Shown here in pieces: positions 1 through 5,024 of a DNA stretch of 8,128 bases (positions are counted from its first letter, which is position 1; each line of letters begins with the position of its first letter). The notes beneath the pieces were generated by a model, which did no database searches, was not told the origin of the DNA, and saw only the letters and a list, made by a program, of their open reading frames with translations. The DNA comes from an uncultured Oscillospiraceae bacterium (GTDB lineage: Bacteria; Bacillota; Clostridia; Oscillospirales; Oscillospiraceae), in contig CAAFLE010000080.1 of NCBI GenBank assembly GCA_900763675.1, forward strand, positions 1 through 8,128. The letters run 5' to 3'. The position numbers and the translations under genes are program-made.

Positions 1-2
1 AC

Positions 3-32
3 CACTTGGGATTACACTACAAGTTCAAATAA
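3..32 (+). CDS. Possible C-terminal tail of an upstream gene (very uncertain)
   Basis: Three plus-strand frames are open from the left edge for short distances. They stop at TAA 30-32 (tail ending HYKFK), TGA 55-57 and TGA 77-79. A strong hairpin at 81-117 directly downstream suggests that a plus-strand gene ends here. I cannot tell which frame is real, because none of the tails is long enough to recognise a family. The frame ending at 79 abuts the hairpin most closely. The coordinates given are only the shortest option. No ribosome binding site or start lies inside the window. Confidence 0.15.
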   Translation, partial: HLGLHYKFK

Positions 33-80
33 GCGTTCTGCGCCCTTACCGCATTGAGTTGCGGATTCACAGTGTGTGAA

Positions 81-117
81 AGCAAAGGACCCCGCCGATA
101 GGGCGGGGTCCTTTGCT
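81..117 (+). terminator. Strong GC-rich hairpin, probable terminator of an upstream plus-strand gene
   Basis: A perfect 16-bp stem (81-96 with 102-117) closes a 5-nt loop. The AAAGGACCCCGCC arm is matched by GGCGGGGTCCTTT. The T-run sits inside the 3' arm and is followed by GCTGTC rather than by a long T tract, so classical intrinsic termination on the plus strand would be moderate. The minus-strand 3' side also lacks a T tract. The symmetry is seen directly; the terminator role is inference. Confidence 0.55.
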
Positions 118-130
118 GTCCCGCCGGGAC
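118..130. repeat. 13-nt GC palindrome abutting the hairpin
   Basis: GTCCCG-C-CGGGAC is a perfect dyad that starts at the base after the 81-117 hairpin. It could stack as a second small hairpin or be a protein site. Nothing in the sequence decides between these. Confidence 0.4.
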
Positions 131-161
131 GCTTAGGTCTGACATAAGAGTATCATTTATC

Positions 162-174
162 TGCAATAATTGCA
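162..174. repeat. 13-nt AT-rich palindrome TGCAAT-A-ATTGCA
   Basis: A perfect inverted repeat sits in the AT-rich gap between two hairpins. Its form (6-bp arms, 1-nt centre) is like a small operator half-site pair. No clear promoter overlaps it: in the leftward direction only a poor -35/-10 pair can be drawn around it. Function unknown. Confidence 0.35.
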
Positions 175-224
175 ACAATATTTCTTTTGTTTAGTTATCT
201 GTTTTTATATAATCATACAAAATA

Positions 225-253
225 CCGCCCCGGCACAGAACGTGCCGGGGCGG
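225..253 (-). terminator. Terminator of the tetR/membrane-protein unit
   Basis: A 12-bp perfect stem (225-236 with 242-253) has a 5-nt loop. In the minus direction it begins 8 nt after the TAA stop (261-263) of the membrane protein gene and is followed by TATTTTG, a modest T-rich tail. It probably ends transcription from the 1204 promoter. Confidence 0.7.
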
Positions 254-260
254 CGGTTTG

Positions 261-539
261 TTATGCGTTATCGCGCTCGCGGTCGAGGCGGCGGTTGCGC
301 AGCGTGAGGACGAGGTCGGTTGCGACCATCAGAATGTCGGCAATATAAAAGAACACGACATAGCTCGCATCGCCTGTGAGGAGCTTCCCGGTCAGTCCGC
401 AGAGATAGCCGACGATGATGAGAATCTCAAAGACGACGCTCTTCCCTTTCGCCGTGCGGGAGCGGAGCGATTTGGAAATGTTGAAGGGCCACGAAAGCCC
501 GAAGCAGATCAGCATTCCCGCTTCCAGAACGTGTACCAC
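261..539 (-). CDS. Small three-helix membrane protein, PQ-loop/SemiSWEET-like
   Basis: A 92-aa protein with three hydrophobic segments at about residues 8-25, 36-56 and 63-82. The loop after helix 1 carries a WPFN..KS.RS.TAKGKS pattern, which resembles the PQ-loop signature of SemiSWEET-type half-transporters, with PF in place of PQ. Three helices and about 90 residues is the usual SemiSWEET size; such proteins work as dimers, often in sugar movement, but the substrate here is not predictable. I chose the GTG start at 537-539 because GGAGGGG lies 6-7 nt upstream (545-551). An internal ATG at 513-515 has a weaker GGAAG site. The gene starts 15 nt after the TetR stop, with its ribosome binding site just before that stop's end, so the two genes are probably translationally coupled and co-regulated. 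The PQ-loop assignment is family-level inference; the membrane topology is clear. Confidence 0.75.
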   Translation of the reverse strand: MVHVLEAGMLICFGLSWPFNISKSLRSRTAKGKSVVFEILIIVGYLCGLTGKLLTGDASYVVFFYIADILMVATDLVLTLRNRRLDRERDNA

Positions 540-554
540 GGCAGCCCCTCCGGA

Positions 555-1133
555 TCACTGGAGCATTTCGACGCCGTGCATCACGAACGCGCCGCCGAGA
601 CGCGCCATCTCCTCCGGCGTTTCGCGCATACCGTTTTCGATCCAGACCTTGGCAAGCGTACACATACCCGCCACGATGAACGACGCGCAGTAGTCGAGCT
701 TTTCCGATTCGCTGCCGCCGAAGATGGACAGAAACTCGTAAAGATACTGGTATTTGAGCTTGTTGAAAATCTTATCCTGGAACTCGGAATCACCGCTGCG
801 GCAGTAGAGCGTGTAGAAAATGTCCGAATACTCGCTCGCAAGGGTGAAAAGGTCCGTCAGATACCGGAACGTTTTCCCGTCCGACTGACGGGCGTTATGC
901 CGGCTGCCGACATCGTCCAGACGGCGCAGAAGGTCGTCCTCCAGCTGGTGCAGAAGATCGTACACATCGCTGTAGTGCGCATAGAACGTGCCGCGGTTCA
1001 CGTCCGCGAGGTCCGCCACGTCGCGCACCGTCACGCGGCTGATGTCCTTTTCCAGAAGAAGCGACGTAAGAGCGCCGCGAAGCTGCTTTTTTGTTTTTCG
1101 TACCCGACGGTCCTCGGTTTCTCTTTCCGCCAT
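555..1133 (-). CDS. TetR/AcrR-family transcriptional regulator
   Basis: A 192-aa protein. The N-terminal helix-turn-helix (about residues 12-60) shows the TetR pattern: an LLLEKDISRVTVRDVADLA helix pair, then the recognition element VNRGTFYAHY. The C-terminal part (about 80-190) is all-helical and would be the ligand-binding and dimerisation domain. It includes the YIFxFL-type and FIVAGMCTLAKVWIENGM stretches seen in the TetR C-terminal families common in Firmicutes. The ATG at 1131-1133 has AGGAGG 10 nt upstream (a little long), and a consensus promoter at 1181-1209. It is followed by the small membrane protein in the same transcript. TetR proteins usually repress their own promoter, and an imperfect dyad lies across the -10 box. 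The ligand is unknown. Efflux or stress control of the membrane protein is a guess. Confidence 0.9.
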   Translation of the reverse strand: MAERETEDRRVRKTKKQLRGALTSLLLEKDISRVTVRDVADLADVNRGTFYAHYSDVYDLLHQLEDDLLRRLDDVGSRHNARQSDGKTFRYLTDLFTLASEYSDIFYTLYCRSGDSEFQDKIFNKLKYQYLYEFLSIFGGSESEKLDYCASFIVAGMCTLAKVWIENGMRETPEEMARLGGAFVMHGVEMLQ

Positions 1134-1164
1134 GGTTTTATAACCTCCTATGTGAATTTGTTAT

Positions 1165-1187
1165 TTATCATACACTGGAGATTATAA
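1165..1187. promoter_or_regulatory. Candidate TetR operator (imperfect dyad over the -10 box)
   Basis: TTATCAT (1165-1171) and ATTATAA (1181-1187) are inverted arms matching at 6 of 7 positions, separated by 9 nt. The dyad covers the -10 box and the expected transcription start of the tetR promoter, where a self-repressing TetR protein would bind. The arms are AT-rich and one arm contains the -10 box, so part of the symmetry may be chance. Confidence 0.35.
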
Positions 1188-1209
1188 ACCACAGCACTCG
1201 AACATTCAA
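1181..1209 (-). promoter_or_regulatory. Sigma-A type promoter of the tetR unit
   Basis: On the minus strand TTGAAT (1204-1209) is followed by a 17-nt spacer and a perfect TATAAT (1181-1186). The predicted start is near 1174, giving a leader of about 40 nt with AGGAGG before the ATG at 1133. Confidence 0.8.
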
Positions 1210-1232
1210 TAGTAAATGAACAAAATTTCATT

Positions 1233-1269
1233 AAAAAATCGGAAACAGAGCATCTGTTTCCGATTTTTT
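1233..1269 (-). terminator. Intrinsic terminator of the PPTase/hydrolase unit
   Basis: A perfect 17-bp inverted repeat (1233-1249 with 1253-1269), with arm AAAAAATCGGAAACAGA and a 3-nt loop. A-tract and T-tract flank the GC core on both sides, so it could stop transcription in either direction. It lies 9 nt past the TAA/TGA-side end of the hydrolase-like gene on the minus strand and just upstream of the tetR promoter, insulating the two units. Confidence 0.93.
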
Positions 1270-1278
1270 TAGAATCCG

Positions 1279-2139
1279 TCATTCTCTTCGCATTTGGCGC
1301 TTTCTGCTCTTCTGTACCGCTTTCAGATAGATTTCCGCAAAACGCATTGCCGCGGGGGTAAAGGGTCCGGCGGCGATCTCCACCTGATCGACGCACACCG
1401 CGCCGCGCTTGCCGCACGGCTCTATGCGCGTCATATGGCTCCAGAGCGGCACGCCCTTTGCCGTCCCCTCGATGATCTGCGTGCGGTCCTCGTCCGTGCG
1501 GCGGAGGGGGAGCATCGTTTGCAGCCTGCCGAGCGCCTTTCCTGCCGGGCGGCGGTTGAGCTGCCGCCACGCTCTCGCCGCGCTGTGCGGCACAAGCGTG
1601 CTGACCCGGACGGTCCCCGCACTGCCAAACGCTTTCGCAAGACGCTTCGCCATAAGATCCGGGCGGATCGAAACGAAGTCCTGTTCCGCCTTGAGCTTTC
1701 GCAGTGTGAGCGAGCGCAGCGCCGGAACATTGCGGCGCAGCGTCTCCCACGTTTTTTTCGCGCCCTTGTCGCGGCTGCCCTTCCAGTGGACGAGCGTGCC
1801 GGAATAATTCTTCAGCCCCTGCGCCGGGACGGCAAGCGCCCCCTCCACGATCGCCGTGCGTATGCGCACGCCGCCGCGGGAGAGCAGCGCGAGAAGCGCC
1901 TCTCCGCCGCGGCGGAGACCGTAAGCGCCCCAGATGCGTCCGTCATATGCGCCGAGAATCGCCGCTTCCACCGCGGCGACGCGCTCATCGGGCGTTTCCT
2001 CCGGTGCGAACGCCGGGACAAGCACGCGGTACGTCTTTTCCAGCGCACGAACGACCGGCGCGAACGCCGCGCCGCTATCCCCGTCTTCCCAGAGCAGCAC
2101 GACCGCCGCGCCGCTTTTTCCGGTTTCTCTCAGTTCCAT
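1279..2139 (-). CDS. Degenerate alpha/beta-hydrolase-like domain fused to an SRPBCC-like domain
   Basis: A 286-aa protein. Residues 10-105 follow an alpha/beta-hydrolase layout: strand VVLLW, then a DGDSGAAF loop, YRVLVPAF, and an elbow GLRRGG (74-79). In active members the elbow reads GxSxGG; here codon 76 is CGC (Arg), so the nucleophilic Ser is absent, and the usual HG oxyanion motif is WED. The domain is also short, without a clear acid/His pair. Residues about 177-286 resemble an SRPBCC (START/polyketide-cyclase) fold: a VRVSTLV strand, a central beta region with SHMTRIEPCG, and a VDQVEIAAGPFTP...FAEIYLK...RKRQMRR C-terminal helix typical of small Firmicutes SRPBCC proteins. The chosen ATG (2137-2139) has GGAGG 7 nt upstream and overlaps the PPTase end by 10 nt; the frame stays open further upstream but only as a shadow of the PPTase gene. 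A binding or carrier-related role rather than hydrolysis is inferred. No substrate can be named. Confidence 0.65.
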   Translation of the reverse strand: MELRETGKSGAAVVLLWEDGDSGAAFAPVVRALEKTYRVLVPAFAPEETPDERVAAVEAAILGAYDGRIWGAYGLRRGGEALLALLSRGGVRIRTAIVEGALAVPAQGLKNYSGTLVHWKGSRDKGAKKTWETLRRNVPALRSLTLRKLKAEQDFVSIRPDLMAKRLAKAFGSAGTVRVSTLVPHSAARAWRQLNRRPAGKALGRLQTMLPLRRTDEDRTQIIEGTAKGVPLWSHMTRIEPCGKRGAVCVDQVEIAAGPFTPAAMRFAEIYLKAVQKSRKRQMRRE

Positions 2140-2750
2140 CGCGCAGCCTCCTGTAAAAGCTCCGACGCCTCGACCGTCTGCGGAGAAAATGCCGCAGAAC
2201 CCGCCGTGACAGCCGCCGAGAGCAGGATGTTCCCGTATTCCACGGTGTAAAGAGAAAAGGTTTCGCCGCCGAGCGCGGCGGTATCGTCCAGCACGGAAAA
2301 GGCGTTCATCGCCGCGGAAAGCCCCGCGCCGGTGCATTTAAGAACGGCTTCCTTGCGCGTCCAGAGATAGGCGAACCGCCGCTCCGGCTCCGCTTCCATA
2401 AAGCGCCGCTCCCCGCTCGTGAGAGCGCGTGCCGCGGCGCGGCGCACGGGTGCGATCGTCTCCGCGTCCAGCCCCACGCGGTTTTCCTGCACGGCGAGCG
2501 CGGCGAACGTCCCGGTATGCGTGAGGGAAAACGCCGGTCCGCCGGGGAGATACGGCTTGCCGTGTTCGCCGAAAGCGAACGGCGGCTCCAGCCCCGCCAT
2601 GCGCAGCAGCAGCCCCGCGCCGATACTCAAGAGACGCGCTTCCTCCCGCTGGAGGCGCAGCGCCTTTTCCCGGCGCTCCGCCGAAAGGCGTTCGAGCGCT
2701 TCCCGCTCTCTGCCGCGGAGCGGCGAGACGTCCATCACATACACTTCCAT
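2130..2750 (-). CDS. Sfp-type 4'-phosphopantetheinyl transferase
   Basis: A 206-aa enzyme that would move the phosphopantetheine arm from CoA onto a carrier-protein Ser (ACP, PCP or similar) in the cytoplasm. Family motifs are in order: GKPYL (64-68), FSLTHT (74-79, the F-N-x-S-H-S box), VGLDAE (92-97, supplying the metal-binding Asp95 and Glu97) and WTRKEAVLK (130-138, with catalytic Glu134 and Lys138). Length fits the Sfp/Gsp group (about 200-230). I chose the ATG at 2748-2750 because MEVYVMDVS forms the first beta strand. A GTG at 2772-2774 would lie between the -35 and -10 boxes. An ATG at 2733-2735 has a GGAAG upstream but would lose the strand. The consensus promoter leaves only 6 nt between TATAAT and the chosen ATG, so the transcript may be leaderless. 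The downstream gene overlaps. No carrier protein or synthase is nearby, so the client is unknown. Confidence 0.92.
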   Translation of the reverse strand: MEVYVMDVSPLRGREREALERLSAERREKALRLQREEARLLSIGAGLLLRMAGLEPPFAFGEHGKPYLPGGPAFSLTHTGTFAALAVQENRVGLDAETIAPVRRAAARALTSGERRFMEAEPERRFAYLWTRKEAVLKCTGAGLSAAMNAFSVLDDTAALGGETFSLYTVEYGNILLSAAVTAGSAAFSPQTVEASELLQEAARWN

Positions 2751-2756
2751 GACTTC

Positions 2757-2785
2757 ATTATACAGGCAGAACACCGCTCTTTCAA
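2757..2785 (-). promoter_or_regulatory. Consensus promoter of the PPTase unit, very close to the start codon
   Basis: On the minus strand TTGAAA (2780-2785), a 17-nt spacer and a perfect TATAAT (2757-2762). The predicted transcription start falls on or next to the A of ATG at 2750. There is no terminator between the cobC stop (2811) and this promoter, so cob transcripts probably also read into the PPTase gene. Confidence 0.8.
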
Positions 2786-2810
2786 CGCTTTTTTTGAAGG
2801 GCGGAAGCTG

Positions 2811-3359
2811 TTACGGGAACGGCGTATACGCCCCGTTTTCGATCACATATCCGCTGCCGGGAGCGCTCTGCCATTCGTAGCGCGATTTGTTCTCGTTCGG
2901 GAAAAGCTGCGCCATGACCGCCGCGATGACGCCGCCGTGCGTCACAACGATTGCGTCGGCGCTCTCGGACTGGATGCGTTCGAGCGCGGCAAGCGCCCGG
3001 CGCTTCATCTGCTCGCCGCTCTCGCCGTGCGGCGGGACGTTTTTCTCGTTGTCGCCGGTAAGCCATACCCGATAGGCGGGGTCGTTCCGGAGCATATCGT
3101 AGCTCTTCCCTTCAAAATCGCCGAAGTCGATCTCTCGGAGGTCCGGCTCGATCTCATAGGGAACATCGCCGAAGAGCGCTTTGAGCGTTTCATTGCACCG
3201 GCGCATTCCGCTGGAAATCAGCCGCGTTCCCGGTTCGGGCGGCGGGAGATGGTGCAGCGCGGCGCGTCCCGCCGCCGAGAGCGGAAGATCGGTGCTGCCG
3301 CAGTAAAGCCGTTTTTCGTTTGCCTCGGTCATGCCGTGGCGGATGAGCGTCAGTTTCAT
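2811..3359 (-). CDS. cobC: Histidine phosphatase, probable alpha-ribazole phosphatase (CobC)
   Basis: A 182-aa member of the histidine phosphatase superfamily. LIRHGMTEAN (5-14) holds the phosphorylated His8 and Arg7. YCGSTDLPLSAAG (19-31) is the CobC/PhoE-like segment. SSGMRRCNET (49-58) supplies the second Arg, REIDFGDFEGK (75-85) the acid Glu, and VVTHGG (138-143) the second His141. Length is close to typical CobC (about 190-200). Family members remove phosphate from many substrates. The cobalamin role (alpha-ribazole-5'-phosphate or adenosylcobalamin-5'-phosphate dephosphorylation) rests on position: it is the last gene of a cobT-cobU-cobS unit and its ATG overlaps the stop of the preceding gene (ATGA at 3356-3359). 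Confidence 0.85.
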   Translation of the reverse strand: MKLTLIRHGMTEANEKRLYCGSTDLPLSAAGRAALHHLPPPEPGTRLISSGMRRCNETLKALFGDVPYEIEPDLREIDFGDFEGKSYDMLRNDPAYRVWLTGDNEKNVPPHGESGEQMKRRALAALERIQSESADAIVVTHGGVIAAVMAQLFPNENKSRYEWQSAPGSGYVIENGAYTPFP

Positions 3360-3730
3360 TTAAGACGCTGCTCCAATCCGCAGAACACGCGGCTCACCCG
3401 CTCGGCTTCCCGGCTCAGATACTGCGCGAGCCGCCCCGTGTCCTGCCGCCATGCGCGGTTTTCCGCGCCCATCGGCACGACGCCGCAGAAAATGTCCCGG
3501 CAGATGAGAACGCTATTCTCCCACGCGGCGCGGCGGGCGCGGAAGTATTCGACCGGGTCTGCGCCCTGCCGCGCGCAGGCGAGCGTGAAGCGCTCGATAT
3601 TGTCGATGCACGGGCGCGAAAAGTCGATCTCCGCGCCGGAGCAGGGATAGATGTCTTCGTTTGCAAAGCCGAACGTTTCCCGGGCAAAGTCGGTTTTGCC
3701 CTGATACGCTCCGCCGAAAATAAAAATCAT
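3356..3730 (-). CDS. Short CobU-type protein (second adenosylcobinamide kinase/guanylyltransferase-like gene)
   Basis: A 124-aa protein against about 180 aa for normal CobU. It starts with a strand and a P-loop GGAYQGKT (6-13). Its C-terminal half matches the canonical CobU end well: DIFCGVVPM (79-87), NRAWRQDTGRLAQYL (91-105), and AERVSRVFCGLEQRLK at the terminus. The central RIxxH...R region that carries the guanylylated His of CobU is not recognisable; the middle reads CIDNIERFTLACARQGADP. Short CobU-like proteins of this type are known in Clostridia and are usually annotated as CobU. The ATG at 3728-3730 has GGAG 7 nt upstream and follows the cobS stop by 11 nt. The gene overlaps cobC by 4 nt. 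It may provide the nucleotide-binding function complementary to the longer CobU in the same operon. That split is inference. Confidence 0.8.
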   Translation of the reverse strand: MIFIFGGAYQGKTDFARETFGFANEDIYPCSGAEIDFSRPCIDNIERFTLACARQGADPVEYFRARRAAWENSVLICRDIFCGVVPMGAENRAWRQDTGRLAQYLSREAERVSRVFCGLEQRLK

Positions 3731-3741
3731 GGTTCTTCTCC

Positions 3742-4482
3742 TTACAGCAGCGACCACACCGCCGCGCCGCACAGCTCGCCGAGCGTGAGCGCGTAGCCGG
3801 AAATGTCGCCGTTCATCCCGTCGAGCGAGCGGTACGCTCTCCGAAGCGCCAGCGCATACCCGGCAAGACAGCCGAGCAGCGCCAGCGCCGTTTTCCCCCC
3901 GGCGAAAAAGCCCCCGGCAAGGCACAGCGCGAGCTGTACGCCGAGAATGACGATATGCGACGCCGGCTTTTTCTGCGCGGCGTACTGACTCGTGGACATA
4001 GACCGCAGCGCCGTCACCGCGAGCGCCGAGGCGCACCGGCTGACCGCCGGAAGCAGCGCAAGCGTCCATAGACTCGCCGCATCGTCTGCCGAGGCGAACA
4101 GCGCAAGCTGGCACAGCGCGAGCAGCACAACGCCGATCACGGCAAAGCTGCCGACGTGCGAGTCCTTGAGTATCTCGCGCCGCCGCGGCAGATCGCGACA
4201 GGAGCGGACGGCGTCGGTCACGTCCATAAAGCCGTCCAAATGGATAAAGCCCGTCACAAGAAACGGGTATGCCGCGAGCACCGCCCCGCGCACGAGCGCG
4301 GGCAGCGCGAGTACCCGGCAAAACCACGCCGCCAGCGCCCAGAGCGCCCCGATCTCCAGCCCGACGACGGGCAGAAAGAGCAGCATTTTTCCCCGCGCTT
4401 CCTCGTCCCATACGCGCCACAGACAGGGAACGGCGCAGAACATACTCCGGCACATGGCAAAAGCGTGCAGACAGGTTTTCAT
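3742..4482 (-). CDS. cobS: Adenosylcobinamide-GDP ribazoletransferase (cobalamin-5'-phosphate synthase), CobS
   Basis: A 246-aa integral membrane enzyme that joins adenosylcobinamide-GDP with alpha-ribazole (or its phosphate) to make cobalamin (phosphate), the last joining step of nucleotide loop assembly. The CobS signature is clear: TGFIHLDGFMDVTDA (77-91, normally GGLHLDGLADTADA) with its acidic metal-binding residues, then REILKDSHVGSFAV (102-115). Near the end GDISGYALTLGEL matches the GDxxGAxxEL motif. Several hydrophobic segments (about 34-57, 66-80, 112-130, 137-158, 172-205 and the C terminus) fit a multi-helix membrane protein. The normal length is about 250. The start ATG (4480-4482) overlaps the cobU stop as ATGA. 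Confidence 0.94.
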   Translation of the reverse strand: MKTCLHAFAMCRSMFCAVPCLWRVWDEEARGKMLLFLPVVGLEIGALWALAAWFCRVLALPALVRGAVLAAYPFLVTGFIHLDGFMDVTDAVRSCRDLPRRREILKDSHVGSFAVIGVVLLALCQLALFASADDAASLWTLALLPAVSRCASALAVTALRSMSTSQYAAQKKPASHIVILGVQLALCLAGGFFAGGKTALALLGCLAGYALALRRAYRSLDGMNGDISGYALTLGELCGAAVWSLL

Positions 4483-5024
4483 ATCGGAAGCGCCCCCTTA
4501 TGCTCAATGCGCCGCCCGGCGGCAAGCTCCGCGACGACATCGCATTCCCGCGCCAGCATCCGGTCCGCCGCGGCAAGGGCGCGGCGGTAGCTTTCGGTCA
4601 CGGGGTCATACGTTTCGGCGTCCGCATAGATAAAATCGCTCACGAAAACCGCGTTCTCCACGGAGCGGGCAAAGGTCAGAAGCTCCGAAACGCACCGCTC
4701 CGCGGCGCTCTCGTCGAGCGCGTAGTCCTTCTCCGGCGGGAACATTTCGTTCTGCACCAGCGCCGTGACGCTGTCGAGCAGGAATACGCCGTTTCTATCC
4801 GCCGACGCAAGACACGAGAGGATGTGCCGCGGGCATTCGAGCGTTTCAAAGCCCAGCCCGGCGCGATCGGCGACGTGGCGGCGGATACGCTCGTCGTCCT
4901 CGGCGTCCGCCGGGATCATGGTGGCGATATAATAGCGCACCCCGCCCGCGGCAAGATGCACGGCAAGCTCCTGTGCAAGCGTGGATTTTCCGTTTTTCGC
5001 CCCGCCGGTGATAAACGCCTTCAT
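4479..5024 (-). CDS. cobU: Adenosylcobinamide kinase / adenosylcobinamide-phosphate guanylyltransferase, CobU
   Basis: A 181-aa enzyme with the normal CobU length. It phosphorylates adenosylcobinamide and transfers GMP to it, making AdoCbi-GDP for CobS. It has the P-loop GGAKNGKS (7-14), YIATMIPADAEDDERIRRHVADR (32-54), which contains the His50 expected to take GMP, and FLLDSVTALVQNEMF (81-95, the usual DCLTLWLSN region). The C-terminal part is unusual. Where CobU normally reads VSNEVGxGxVP...RxFRDxxGxxNQ, this protein has VSDFIYADAETYDPVTESYRRALAAADR (128-155), lacking the Gly-Val-Pro and Gly-x-x-Asn-Gln elements. A second, short CobU-type gene two genes downstream keeps those elements. The start ATG (5022-5024) overlaps the cobT stop (ATGA). 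Confidence 0.9.
   Translation of the reverse strand: MKAFITGGAKNGKSTLAQELAVHLAAGGVRYYIATMIPADAEDDERIRRHVADRAGLGFETLECPRHILSCLASADRNGVFLLDSVTALVQNEMFPPEKDYALDESAAERCVSELLTFARSVENAVFVSDFIYADAETYDPVTESYRRALAAADRMLARECDVVAELAAGRRIEHKGALPI

Noticed and set aside
1..80. tRNA-like TTCAAAT at the left edge
   Set aside because: The bases flanking TTCAAAT do not form a T stem, and no acceptor or anticodon arm can be drawn.
2763..2810. Terminator after cobC
   Set aside because: Only a 5-bp TTCAA/TTGAA stem with an A-rich loop is possible and no T tract follows in the minus direction.
2517..3650. Long plus-strand open frame (377 codons) opposite cobC and the PPTase gene
   Set aside because: It has no ribosome binding site, an Arg/Ala-rich composition and no recognisable domain, and it lies antisense to genes with clear motifs. 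It is the usual shadow in GC-rich DNA. The same applies to the plus-strand frames at 258-1187, 1294-2250, 4269-5075, 5255-6103 and 6112-6948.
3731..4576. Long N-terminal extension of the short CobU protein
   Set aside because: The frame is open back to 4576, but it is Arg/Ala-rich and out of frame with cobS, which carries the true CobS motifs. The ATG at 3730 with GGAG fits the P-loop start.
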